Shown: positions 11,625-24,299 of the stretch, piece by piece | How the letters are laid out: each line of letters begins with the position of its first letter | How positions within the stretch are numbered: the stretch's first letter is position 1 | Source: Bryum argenteum | Taxonomy: Eukaryota; Streptophyta; Bryopsida; Bryales; Bryaceae | Length of the DNA: 64,000 nucleotides | Direction of reading: 5' to 3' | NCBI GenBank assembly: GCA_037043015.1 | Contig: CM073328.1 | Coordinates: 2,095,409 to 2,159,408, forward strand | Made by a program: the position numbers and the translations under genes | Notes under the pieces: model-generated | Told to the model about the DNA's origin: nothing | The model's database searches: none | The model's input: only the letters and a program-made list of their open reading frames with translations

Positions 11625-14600
11625 GAAACTATCGTTGGGCCTTCACCTGCTCTCCATTCAAGGCGCGGTTGGATTCGAAAGAAGGTTCGTTTTAGAAATC
11701 TTTTGTACAGTAGGTGGAGTTATTGGAGATTGATCCATTCTGGAAGTTAATAAACATCTGCTTTGTGTTCGATTGGCGGTATCCATGAAAGCGGGCCTTG
11801 ATCCTGGTTTTTCGACTTTTATACATGGAAGTAAAAGGATATGTCCTTGCCCTTGAGGTGCACAAAGGCAAGGATGTAATTTGTTGTTAAGTGTGCAGGA
11901 CACCTCAACATGCTCGTGTAATGGTGCATTCCTTTTTCTGCTGTGCGTGAAATGTTGAAATTTGACATCTTAGACGAACTTTGAGGAACCGATGTTTCTT
12001 CTTAATTCGATGTTGATGTTTGTATTGGATGATATTTGTTACATTGAATCCCAACTCGAGTTTACTATTTGTGATTAAAGTCTTAATTCATCCCAAGATA
12101 TAAATTTATTGCATGTAGTATTGTGTTACGAGCTTCTTTCATTTTAACGTTTTGAAACAGGAGCCATTATTGAATAATGCAAGTTGATTTTTTGAGTTAA
12201 ATCAAATTTTTGTGAATCATTCTTAGACTTATGATCTTTGGATGAAGTCTGAACTTTTTAGTTGGAAGATTTTGATTGGAACATTATTGGTATGGAATTT
12301 GCAATTATGTATCTTAGTATTGAAAACTAGAAAGACACAAAGATTTTGAGGAACATCCATCGTTGAATGTCAATGTTATGTCTGGGGTTGAATTTCAACT
12401 TGAATTTTAGTACATGGGTTAAATCCTAGCTCAAATTAAGATGTTGTGAAGATAAGGCATGCTTATAGTGCAAGGGGTTTAGTTTTGAACTCTTATTTGT
12501 TGTCAAAATTTGGGGCAATTTTCACCGTTGCAAGACATTTTAACCAAGAAAATTCTAAGGTTATTTCATTCCTTACGAGGGTAGTCTGAAAGGGAGTTGA
12601 TTTTTTTCTATTTGAAAATTGTTTGACTCCAACAGGTTTGCTCGTAACAATTTCATCTAAAGTGAGAATGATAAAATTCTAGAATTGTTAATGAGTATGA
12701 ATACATCACAATCTCACAACCTATGCATGCTCAAGACTCTAGATTCCATTCGCATCATTTACAATAAGTAAATTACAGGATTGTATGATAAAGAAATGAT
12801 ATATAGCTTTTTTTTAAAGGAATGATATTTCCAAGCTATAATCAAAGGGGACTTTTAGGAGTTAACAAAATGTTGACTTTTGCTCTCTCCACACCACATC
12901 TATGTAATACATTTTGAATTTAAAGCATGCATTTAAGTGAAAACACTTTTGGTCTTAGAGCTTTTAAACATGGAGCATGGTTAAGCATTGCAAGCAAATT
13001 CCGTGAGATCAAAATCAAATTTTTATGAATTTTCTGCACATAAGTGTGATCTTAGAAAAAAATTCAACAATTTTCTAGTTGAAAGATTTTCTACCAAAAA
13101 CATTTTGGTATTGGATTTACAATAATGTTTCAAAATCGACTATTTTTGAAAAATTATCGTCCTCATTGTCATTTGAGGTGCTAAAAGCACTAAATATGTA
13201 AAGGCTCCTATATAGCCTAGCCAACCTAATCTAATGCCTGCATAGTCTGAAGCTTTAAATACTAAAACTAACATTACTATACCAAAAATCAAATCAGTGC
13301 TCTAGCCTAAATTTTAGTATTTCACGTATATGTGCTTATGGTGACTGTACTCCTACTTGGATGGACATGTACCTGAAACTTGATAAAAACTAAGCGGTGC
13401 AAGAATGTAGAAATCAAGATACCTCATATATCATAATACAAAGGCCAAAATCAAAGGTAAATGAAAATTAATAACGCCTAGCTACCATAATTGATGTTAA
13501 AATAAACATGTGTATGTACCACACCACTGATAGTATCATTTTGTCACACCAAAAGACTTTACATATGGAGCATATGGTATTGATGCAAAGCACGCTCACC
13601 CATACGTACTCCAGTAAACATTTGATGGAGCATATTATTGCATAGTCAGTGTTCCTTTCAATAGTACATCTGTGCTAGGCTTAGTGTATAGAATTTTACA
13701 ACCGCGACATTGCAAGATGCAATCATTAGTAAGAAAATTGTCCATAAAGGAATAACTCATCCTAAATAACTAAATTCACAAATAACTTATCTTCATGGTT
13801 AAAAGGACTCTACCGGAATAAATAATGGTATTTGAAGGACAATATTATATATGTGTTTCATTTGCATTCTTTCTGTCAAATTCAAAATCGTGTCATTCTT
13901 TCCGTCATTGTGAATAACCCATGGATATTATGTTATTTATTTGAATTTATGTCATTTATAGACAGTTTTTCTACTAGTGAATAAAGTCGTTTGGTCACGA
14001 CTCTCTTTTGCAATTAATATATCTTGGCTTCCTTAAAAATGAATGTAGCTAGTTCAGGAATTACAAGAAATGCTCACAACTTTGATCTATACACAGCTTC
14101 TGAACCCTTATGATCTATATGGATTTAAAAATTCTGGTGTCCACTGTAAGAGCCCTGATGCTTGAATGCCAACATGCAAATTTTCCTGCCTTGCAATCCA
14201 TAGAGAAAAACCGCAAACACGCTTATGCTTTGAATTTGTCAGACTTTAAGGCAACGGCTATAATACATGGCGAGAGTGCATGCTTCCCTTTTTGGCTATA
14301 GTGTCCTGAGAGAGCGGATTGTGTTGTATACCATTAAACTGTCCGGACATAACGACCTCAGAGAGAAACTGGGAGAATTTAACAAATATTTTTTGTGCTA
14401 GAATTCAAAAAAATCTAGTGACGACAACATAAGTGCAAAGATAAGCTAGAGGTTGGAATAATAGTGATGGCGCTATGCTGAACTTGATCAGCATTCTACT
14501 TTTGAAACGGACCTCGGAGCTCAATTTGTATGTGAAAGTAGTGAAGGCGAGAAAGAAGTGGTTGTTGGCAACATTGTTTGAATTTTTCCGCTCATTTACA

Positions 14601-14682
14601 TGTACCGGATGCAATATTCTTTATTTAATAATTAAACAAACATGAAAAATATAATAATATACTTTAATGTCATTAGATGCAC
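11625..14682. other. 3' flank of the DUF819 gene and AT-rich intergenic DNA
   Basis: The first few hundred bases should contain the DUF819 3' UTR. Beyond about 12000 the DNA is AT-rich, with no coding region, RNA gene or recognisable element that I can support. Confidence 0.6.
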
Positions 14683-15375
14683 AATTAAAACAGGCACTCC
14701 GTGTCATTATGTACAGATGTCACTTTTAGTGCCATTTTTTAATAATGAACGTGAAAGTGAACTATGTCATGTACATACGTTTTTTCTACAAGAAATTTTA
14801 CTTTTCTAATATTCATAAAGTTCTCATGAGACAATAGAAGTTTTAAAATTATTTTACTTCCTCTCTTATCTATTTCCCATTTATTGTTCAAAGTTTCGTA
14901 TATTTTCAAGTAAATTACTAGACCATTTGAAGGTTTACAATAGCTGAAGTCTAAGGAATTCTTTGCAAAAAATTTAATTAGATTCATTAAAAAATTACAA
15001 GAATGTATGCTCGACATGTAAGAAGAAGATCAATATGTTTTTCACCAATGAAAACTATGACATGCTAATGTTGCGCGATCGTGCACCTCCTTAACTTTAT
15101 GGTAATTATGATGATCATGTTGATGATGATGAATCTTTCTGTAAAAATCTGCTTTGATTAGGGATGGAACATTACATTGAATACAATAATAATCTCGTGA
15201 GGAAGCTCCAACACCACTCAACAATACCATTGTAGAACTTGTAGGTTTTGTTTCGAGCAACTTCCATTCGATTTGCGCCATTGTTAACCATGAAAGAAAA
15301 CACTGGTAAGAATTGGCAATAAAAGAGAGAGCCGTAGTGATTTATCCGTAATGACATAGAGTGCATGTTTTAATT
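14683..15375. mobile_element. Candidate non-autonomous DNA element bounded by long inverted repeats
   Basis: The left end (14683-14723) and the right end (15335-15375) are imperfect inverted repeats of about 40 bp: both read AATTAAAACA, then GGCACTCCGTGTCATTA or TGCACTCTATGTCATTA, when read inward. A third copy of the same terminus is present in plus orientation at about 15526-15603 (GCACTCTATGTCATTATGGA, followed by the CACTTTGAGTGCCATTTT word also seen at 14720). The interior has no transposase-like frame. Clear target-site duplications were not found, so the boundaries are approximate. Confidence 0.55.
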
Positions 15376-15603
15376 ATACTTTTATTGGCATCAAAATAAA
15401 TGATTATATTTTTCAAATTTTCTTGAATTTTTTTGGGTTGTAATAAGCATACTACTATTAGACTAGTGAAAATTTGAGGAAAAGTGACAAGTAGTCTATT
15501 TTCATGTCTTTAAATACACAAATATAACATGCACTCTATGTCATTATGGACAAGTCATTACAACCGTCACTTTGAGTGCCATTTTCTACGAGTGAAAGTG
15601 ACA

Positions 15604-16590
<987 letters not shown>

Positions 16591-16860
16591 GATCTCATTC
16601 TTAGGAAAATTGAAATTATAATGTTGACCATACGTCCAATTCAGATTATTGAGTTAACTAATGACTAAAGCACAAAGCACATATTCTCATGATCGAAGTA
16701 GGCCTTCAGATACATATACTCATGACACCTACATCTTCGATACCAATTCAAACATTCTTGTCACCTACCCTTAGCTTTGTGAAGCAATTGCTTTACAACT
16801 TTACCCTTACAAGTTTCTGAAAGTGGCTTGAGACTCCAATTTTGAAATCTAGCACCCAGC

Positions 16861-17700
16861 AGCCATTGATGAAGCTCAGTTTTCAACTACAAAAATCGAG
16901 AAGAAGGAACAGGACCTTCTCTTATAACAAACGCACCAAATAATACGGAGTAAATGAATTGGGATGTTCAGCAAAAAACTTACCTAGACTCGACCGCTAG
17001 ACCACCAACAGACAGACGATCGACGCCGAGGGGACTCGAATCAGGGACCTGCCGACACAGTCGGCAACAACCAGTGCATTAGGCCGGTGCATCCTTACGG
17101 CAAACGCGCACTGACCACCACGGAACTTTTCTTCTATTTATAATGCTCGTGATCGTAAACTAGCGATCGCACGTAGTGTTCCTTTACCGCCATTGCCTTA
17201 CTGTCGATCGAAAGACGCCGCACTGAATTATTGTGTCAACACACCATAGAACGTTTCACTCCTGCAACAAGCGATGAATCCTCAGAGTCGTGGACCACCC
17301 GATATGATTAGAACCGAGGCTGCCTACTGCATCTGCATAGAATCCACATTATAATCAAGTCATTGTAGGTAAACTTTGAAGTCAGGTGGTTGATAATTTC
17401 TTACAGCCGATGATTGCTTGACCCTCTAACTTGGGGTCAGTGAGAGTCCTCGCTCATGCACTCCGATTACTGTAGCTGGGTTGACCTCCTCGTTTGAAGA
17501 AAGCGAAATATTCTCAGAGAGCACAATCCATCAAGCTCGTCCATGATCTGTGCGAAGTAGAATCACTTCCAAGACTCCATCCTGGTAGGAGCAGAGCAAC
17601 GGCATGACACTTTCGACTTCATCTTCGCGGGAGCAGAGCCACTACATGAGAAGAGAGTCGCTTATGACTTGAGAAGCCCAGTCACTCAAGTATCGTGGAC
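16861..17700 (-). repeat. Tandem duplication, left copy (contains SINE-like repeat)
   Basis: This block is repeated in diverged form at 18410-19240. Shared landmarks in the same order include the tRNA-like segment, caacacacca...gtttca, cagag-cgtgg, gatgatttctta/gataatttctta, gctcatgca-tc-gattact and cttcgact-catctt. The tRNA-like part reads on the minus strand. No protein frame is conserved between the two copies, which suggests a non-coding or transposon-derived unit. Confidence 0.7.
16893..17130 (-). mobile_element. tRNA-derived SINE-like repeat, copy 1
   Basis: Read on the minus strand, a head of about 120 bp has an A-box-like word (TAATGCACTGG), a perfect GCCGAC-TGT-GTCGGC hairpin in the anticodon-arm position (17051-17065) and a B-box-like TGATTCGAGTC (17033-17043). 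This order and spacing are those of a tRNA-related pol III promoter. It is not an intact tRNA: no acceptor stem pairs. A shared non-tRNA body continues to about 16893, with the word GGTCTAGCGGTCGAGTCTAG also found in copy 2. Confidence 0.65.
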
Positions 17701-18409
17701 GGATTAGATGTTGCTTTGCAGTCTCGATTACAACAACATAAGAAAATACAGTAGATATAAGTCTGGGTTGTCACCCCATAGGTTCGGCCGTTTGTCTTCT
17801 CTTTTTATTCAAAAATATAGTAAATTCTCATCAAGTGGAGTGAGGAACAATACGTGCAATAGGTCATCCGCATGTGTGACCCTCATTATTTCTCTTCCTC
17901 TGAGGAAAGGAGTTCATAAATCAGAAAAAGGAGCTAGCAGCTCGCTTGTGATTCATAAGCAGTTCAAATGAGATAAGAAATGATGAGAGTCATTCATGCG
18001 ATTGACCCTATTATTATTCCTCAATCCACATAATACGAAGCTACAGTAGTTTGCGGGTGAACCCGGCACCAATCCAACCTTTTGATGCGTGCGGTGTCGT
18101 ACTAACAGCGAAGTTAACCCATAGCATTGATCATGTCGACTTGACTCCGGAATCTTTCACTTCGAAAGGCACAGGTCGCTCAGATCGGAGCTGGAGGAAC
18201 CTACAAAACCAAATTGAAGTAGTGACTGTAAGAGTGCAATTGTCAGAGGCACGTCTCATTGCCACCTCCAATTGACAAGAACGATCTCAACTATCAGTAA
18301 CAATAGCCATATTCAGTTGGCTGGTTCTTTTTACAGCTTACAGGTGAACATGGCATCGAAGCTTTATATCTTTTCCTTCCTCTGCTGTGATATCGTATGA
18401 TATACAATC
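17701..18409. other. Spacer between the two copies of the tandem duplication
   Basis: No conserved coding frame or known RNA was recognised. Composition is more balanced than in the AT-rich blocks to the left. Confidence 0.5.
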
Positions 18410-19240
18410 AACTACACAGTGTAAATCGAGAAGGAGCAATTGGTCACAGGAGCTTCTTTAATAACAAATGCACCAGAAAATTTCGTTGGGAAACCCAGCA
18501 AAACCCTAACCTAGACTCGACCGCTAGACAACCACGGACGCGACCAGACCGACTACCGACAGACGACGACGACGACGGGACTCGACCCCTGACCACTGTC
18601 CTGCCGACACAGTCGGCGACAACCGGTGCGTTAGGCCGGTGCATGCCTAACGGCAACGCGTACTGACCATCATGGAACTTTAGTTGTATATAAATAGAAT
18701 ATAGCGATTTTCTACTGTCGTCGCAACACACCACCAAGTGTTTCATTGCTGAATTCGCAGAGCCGTGGTACTTGGTCCTGACGGCCAGCTGGGTATGGAA
18801 CTCAATGTACAGTATTCAAAACGAATCCATTCTAGTGCAACTATATTGAACCACGCCAGACAGTGGAGATTATTGAATCAATCGAACATACTTCCAGTAG
18901 GTGAATTTTGATGATTTCTTACCGAAAGTCTAGCTTGTGGTTGAAGTCCAAGCTCATGCAATCTGATTACTATGACTGAGAGGAGCGCTAAAGTATCCGC
19001 CCCCTCTGAGAGCAGCTTTCACCAGTTGCGCAGTTGATAAGTGCGAGATCAACACTCCAAGACCTGATCAATAACAATAGAATCATTTCCTGATTGGACG
19101 TGCTGATGCTGCACCTAGAAGGCTAGAAGCACTTCGACTCCATCTTGTTGAGAGCAAAGCGACTCACCACGGAGCACCGGCTGATTCTAAACTGATCGAC
19201 GCTGGGGAGTCGCTAAGCCCAGCCACGCCAGTAGTTTCCA
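18410..19240 (-). repeat. Tandem duplication, right copy (contains SINE-like repeat)
   Basis: Second, diverged copy of the 16861-17700 block, same orientation, about 1.5 kb downstream. The two copies align through the SINE-like part and onward to the cttcgactccatcttg word near 19135 and the gtcgctaagcccag word near 19208, with small indels throughout. Confidence 0.7.
18425..18675 (-). mobile_element. tRNA-derived SINE-like repeat, copy 2
   Basis: Best-preserved long copy. On the minus strand it shows a 7-bp stem GTTAGGC/GCCTAAC (arms 18645-18651 and 18630-18636) with an 8-nt loop, the GCCGAC-TGT-GTCGGC hairpin (18603-18617), and a B-box-like GGGGTCGAGTCCC (about 18577-18589). A non-tRNA body follows, ending near the GCTCCT word at about 18445. 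The tRNA of origin cannot be identified from the anticodon region. Confidence 0.65.
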
Positions 19241-22200
19241 CGTTACTGTCCTAGACATGACGAAGGAGATCAGGCGTTTCTCATCTTGAGGTGTCAGGAC
19301 AAAAACAAGGCTTTGTTGTCACCTTTCAGGGGTTGGCCCCATGCTCCTCCAATCCCTCGATTGAGTGTGCGTGGAACTTTCTTGCGATGAGATCGATGCA
19401 CGTGGTCGTTGCCTCATACTCGTAACCTTGACGCGGCCAGCCGGCCGTACCTGAAGTTGAACAAAAAAATAAAGGTGCATAAGTTAGGAAGGCTTTAATC
19501 AACAAATCCTCGCAAGGCCTTGAGAGCAGATTGAAGGAACACTCTTGAGGACTGTAATAAAATAGAATATTTGATAGTTTGGGTTAAAGCAGCACTTAGT
19601 ATTAGGTGCTCTCGAGTTCTAACCGTGTAACCTTGATAATGCCATCCTTGTTAATAAAACACCTTGATATTGTCACCGAAATTTTACATCGAAATTACGA
19701 GTTCCACATATATATATTTTTATTTATAATATCACATATTGCACAAATCTTCAAAATGTGACATTATCAAATATGTCGCACCTTGTTACATCATCAACGG
19801 ATGTGTGATATTATCTAGGTTAGACTGTATGGTCAGTTCTGTAAAGACTCCGTACTCCTGATCAACTTCACAAAAAATCAATAGTTGGCATATTAGTATA
19901 CTCGAACTTAAAGATGTGAGAGATTCTAAACTATCGTCATAACAAGCACATCTAGAGGAATGCCCAGACCCACAGAGACCATCGGTCCACGAAAGCCTGA
20001 ACGTTTGCTGAGGAGGTACTCTGATATCAAGATTATGCTTAAATAGTTTCAGATTGAGGTTCTATGACTGTACTTTATCAAAGAAGTAACGAATTCCAGC
20101 AGTCACGATACCGGCTTCGTAACAACATTTTTTGAAAAAGCCTCTGAATATCCTGCTTATTAGAACAGCCATGCTATTAACGACCATACGATATCAAAAG
20201 GCAGGTCATCGAGGTCAATACATGACAAGCTTTTGCTGTGGAGTACCTCTCGTTCATATCCTAGGGAAAATTGTGCAGAGACATATCCGCATGAACATCC
20301 GTGTCGAACATCAGGAATATCTGACAGTTGAATACGAAACAACAGATTGAATACAATAAGCAAGTCAGAAGGTCAATTTCCATGATCGTATTTCTGATAT
20401 ATTTCATTCAACTCACCTGGGCTTGGAAAATTCAGCATCCAGGACAGGAATTGAGTCGATCGTGCCATCACTTTCCTTCGTCTAGATTAGGTAGACAAGT
20501 CTCCAAGCGGCAATCGTATCACCTCCTTACGGCAACACTGTCAACGTCCGGTTCTCAACCCTTGCTGTAACCACACGCCTTGTTCTACGACATCCTGCAA
20601 CACTCGCTATCACAATCTTAGCATTCCAGGTTCCCGTAGTACATCTGCATGCAATTACTAAGGTCAACTTGGCGATGATACTTACTTTACTATGACCACG
20701 GTTGCACTGGTCGAATTCGTGATCTACAGCTCCAGATCTGTGGACGAAAGGCCGAAAGCTTTAGTGATTACAAGCCTGAGGTTGGCCACCCCCAATTTTC
20801 GGAGCCCCAAGTTGATCTCCGGCAATCAGAAAACAAGAACTGGAGGCAATAAGAAGGCGTGATAGAATCGTACACATACTAACCTTTATTTGCTGAAGTG
20901 TACACGACCAAATTGACTCCCAAAAATGAGCCAATCTCGAGATCTATATTTTCTTCGTTCGAAATGGTTCTTTGTTTTCTCAAGCCAAAAAAATCCCGCG
21001 TCAAGCTCGACATGGTCCAATTTTTCAGCAGTACTCCCGTTTCTCGAAAGCGCCGGAGCTCACCATCACCACAGCGTCAATAATGAAACAGAATCCGCAG
21101 TACCGAGTGATAACAAGATCCACTTTTGAAGATGTGTACCTCTCTTTTTACAGGTACTAGCAACTAACAAGTTCTGGTCAAGTTGCCTCTAGAAAATTTA
21201 GTAGCCACCACAAATCCATCCCCATCCTGTTCGTACTGTAACAGGTTTTAAGTTGAAAGGTCTTCGAAAAGAACAACTGCTTAGTACTAAAAGCTCCATG
21301 AAGACGTACAAACAGAACGTGTCAGCCTCAAAGCCAGACAAAATTCATGACTCCGGCAGCAGTGGTGCAGTGGAGTCGCAGCTTTGTATCGAATCGGGAG
21401 TGTAATGTCAATAACAAATTGTACCTCCAAATTCGTCTCCACCGCCGAGTTGAAGCAATGATTGGTGATGGAGCTTAATGCCAGTTGCTGGGAAAAGCTC
21501 ACCAATCTAACAGTCAAAAAGATCGCGCACTAATATTAGTATGCTCAGATATAAGCTTCATAATTACAGTATCTTTTATCTTTCTGTCACCAGATGCACT
21601 CTGTACGTAGCTAGATACAGACGAACTCGAACAAATGATTCGTCCACCTGACAGGGCTACACTGCTGCATGAGGACTACTGCCATCTCTTTGAATTGAAA
21701 AAAGTGAGCATCACAACGAAGGCAGCAATAAAAGCAGCCAAGCTGCGAAGGACCAACAACTTAAACTCAAACTCGAAAACCATGTCGCTTCAACGACCTT
21801 CTCTTGATTAATGCGCACGTGGCTTTGAGACTTGTGTGTACAGTGACGCTCTTTTGAATTAAAACTCATCTACAGTCCTACTCACTACATTGATATTGCT
21901 GCCCTACCTTCCGACTAGATCGAAGAAACTGATCGCAGTGCTAATATATTTGTGGAAGATATGGACGAGGACCAGGAGCTACGGAGTTGACGATCTTGTT
22001 GAGGTATCCGGACAGTGCTTGACATGATTGATTCGCGTCTGCAACCAACTCGAAGCCGTTGACAGCATGCACTCTCGGGACGGATCCGATTTATTCCATA
22101 GATCTTGCTCCTTCTGATGAAAATGAATGCTGGTCAGCTGTGAAGTTGTACGGATTGCACATTAGAAGAGCTCATTCAACCACAACTGTCACTTAACCGT

Positions 22201-22335
22201 TTGATTGCACCAGCAGCAAGTGCGGCAATTACAAGAGTCAGTTGCGTCTGTGATCGAAGAAATTTTCCTTGTGCTGCTTCTTTGAGGACTCAGCTGTGGT
22301 AAGAAAAGCTTGTCGTCCGACCGCCGATTTAGGAC
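19241..22335. other. Protein-poor region downstream of MIR529 cluster A
   Basis: Balanced base composition without a supportable protein-coding gene. It lies 3' of the minus-strand MIR529 hairpins, so part of it may be the 3' portion of their primary transcript. A degenerate repeat with recurring tgtgacattatc-like words is seen at about 19730-19830. Confidence 0.45.
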
Positions 22336-22455
22336 ACATCCAAGCAGGTACTAGAAGAGAGAGAGACAGCCCAGTCCACCATAGACTACCGATACTAGTG
22401 GTGAACCGAAGCGGCTTGGGCTGTGCTCTCTCTCTTCAAGTCCCGGCTTGGATGT
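22336..22455 (-). ncRNA. MIR529: MIR529 precursor, cluster A, second hairpin
   Basis: A 120-nt stem-loop with arms starting ACATCCAAGC and ending GCTTGGATGT. On the minus strand the 5' arm carries the 21-nt mature miR529 at 22438-22418 (T followed by GAAGAGAGAGAGCACAGCCC). The opposite arm has the expected star but lacks one base against it, giving a one-nt bulge. The strand was chosen because the minus-strand reading aligns arm for arm with the plus-strand hairpin at 36193-36289 (AAGC-GGGACT before the mature, TCTAGT-CCT-CTTGGATGTGT after the star), and because only that strand carries an intact mature sequence. miR529 guides cleavage of SPL (SBP-box) mRNAs. Expression is not shown by sequence. 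Confidence 0.87.
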
Positions 22456-22527
22456 AATAAAGCTGCATCCCGCATGTCCGTCGCTGAGGCAGCATGATTC
22501 TCCGCCAGCGATGGACGTCGAAGACCA

Positions 22528-22632
22528 TTACACCCACTCTGGCGTAGGAAGAGAGGGGGTACAGCCCATTCCAACTACGATTTGGTCCTTGGGCTGTACT
22601 CTCTCTCTTCTTAACCCAGCTGTGGGTGTGAA
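22528..22632 (-). ncRNA. MIR529: MIR529 precursor, cluster A, first hairpin
   Basis: A 105-nt stem-loop, TTACACCCAC at one base and GTGGGTGTGAA at the other. Read on the minus strand, mature miR529 occupies 22611-22591 on the 5' arm (A followed by GAAGAGAGAGAGTACAGCCC). The star arm holds two A:C mismatches (CCCCC replacing CTCTC). It is the paralogue of the hairpin at 36001-36095: both share the GTACAGCCC variant and the loop-side word TTGGAATGGGCTGTAC. It lies 72 nt from the second hairpin of the cluster, close enough for a single primary transcript. Confidence 0.87.
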
Positions 22633-24221
22633 CATTGTGAATCTTGCTTCGTTTCTTAGGATGACGCTGAAGCTTACGCACGATCGTGAGAGAATCTCCA
22701 ACATCAGCTCACAGAGCTCAGAGACATGAGGTTATGATAATGCAGACACCAGGATACATGGTCGCTCAACACCTGACCAATTCTTCGCAGCAAACCTGCA
22801 GGAATCGTATGCACATGATCGTCAATGGAACTTTCATACAGAAACTTCAATTAAACAAGGTACGCTCATGAATTGAATGCAAACATGATGGGGCAAGGTG
22901 ATTGGACTACTCCCTGAACATAAGGAATGCATATATATCGAAGGTCGTGAAAGATAGAAGACCGGCTTCTACCTTCGATTGTTCCGATACCTGAAGACTT
23001 GATCGAAAGTCCTTCATGATCGGCTGTCATGTCATGCCAATTGCCCCCTCGGTGTACTTGCGCTACGCCAGAGTTACCAAAAGCAAAGGATTGAAAGCAG
23101 CGCAGCTTGTGCCAAGACCAAAGGAAACTGAGAATCTGCTCAGACTTGAAGCAAGATAACCGTACACAATCATGGAGAAAAGTCCGTACATCTCAACGCC
23201 CGGGTTCCTCGTTCCGGGAGCGATCGATTCAGAAGCTTGCTTGCGATTTTGCAAACGCACCCAGAAGGGGACAAAGCCGAAGCTTTATTTTCCTCCATCA
23301 TAACATACCATTGATTCAGCATGGCCTCGCAAGTGGGTGGAGTTTCAAAAGCACCAGAGTAATTTAGGACAGACTGTACTCAAAAATGCAGTTTGGAGAA
23401 AAGTCAGTACATCTCAAGCGCGCAGCATCCACGTTTCAAGAAACGATCGTTTCAGAAGTTTAACTTGAGATGCTCCACACGCACCCACATGACGCGTACA
23501 AGGAGAGGACAAAACCGAACGTTGATTTTCTTCCATCGTCCCACATCACCAGTTCAGCATGGAATTTCGAAACGGCCGACCGGCTGCCGAAAGTAAGCCT
23601 GACGCGCCGCAGCAACGGCCCCAGCATCTTCATCCTGGGTTGCACTTGCGTAGACCATGAGGCTGAAAACCAGCTCCAAAAACCGCGTCCCTTCAGAAAC
23701 GTCACGATGGCGGAAGCAGTCAGAGTTCAGTGGGCAGAGGCTTCTGTTCTGAAGAAGAAACGGGGGATTTATCGTCCTCTTCCATTGACAGGACGACGAA
23801 GGAGCCCGGAAAGACGGCCAATCTGTGGAAAGAAGGGCAGTCGTTTTCTTCTGCGGGCAGGGAACCGAAACATTCCAATGTTGGAAAGTTCCCTTTGACT
23901 TGCAACATTATCAACAGCTGAGTACTGTACAGTGGGGTACAGAAATAATTCGAACTGAATTTGTAGGCAGTTTTTGAAAAAACTTCGAAATGTGCCTACA
24001 TACTCAAAAATGATCGGAATTGCAATCCGTAAAGGGTGTTGGAACCACGTTAGAGTGTTTTACACTATCATGGCAAAAAATTGCTTCTTTTTTGTGCAAT
24101 TGTTCAAAGAACTAAAACTCTACATGTTCCATCCACAATTGACCATTGTCGCTTTGTGCTTCAATTACAATGTTCATTTTCACTTGCAAAATTGATATGA
24201 GTGCCATAAGTTGTTCTGCAG
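22633..24221. other. Upstream region of MIR529 cluster A
   Basis: On the minus strand this is the 5' side of cluster A, where its primary transcript and promoter should lie. A TATA-like gatatatatgc (minus) occurs near 22930-22940 but cannot be confirmed as a promoter. A diverged tandem duplication (23171-23330 and 23391-23570) lies here. Open frames in this stretch are unlike any protein family I recognise. Confidence 0.4.
23171..23570. repeat. Diverged tandem duplication of about 220 bp
   Basis: Blocks starting at about 23171 and 23391 share, in order, ggagaaaagtc-gtacatctcaa, gatcg-ttcagaag, acgcaccca, ggacaaa-ccgaa, attttc-tccatc and ttcagcatgg. Identity is moderate, with small indels, so the duplication is old. 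Confidence 0.75.
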
Positions 24222-24299
24222 ATGAGCGTGTACTGTTACTACTGCAGAGTATGCTTGCCGCGCCTCCAGTTACTTGCCGCGCCTACAGTACACGCTCAT
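24222..24299. repeat. Short hairpin with perfect 15-bp arms
   Basis: ATGAGCGTGTACTGT at 24222-24236 is exactly complementary to ACAGTACACGCTCAT at 24285-24299, with a 48-nt loop. Inside the loop the word cttgccgcgcct occurs twice. It could be a small fold-back element or a structured RNA; no microRNA family is recognised. Confidence 0.8.

Noticed and set aside
17033-17066. A functional tRNA gene
   Set aside because: A B-box and an anticodon-like hairpin are present, but no acceptor stem or standard D arm pairs. A tRNA-derived repeat explains it better.
23470-23898. 142-aa plus-strand open frame
   Set aside because: No family resemblance or splice context. It overlaps a tandem duplication that does not preserve the frame, and lies antisense to the presumed MIR529 cluster A transcript.
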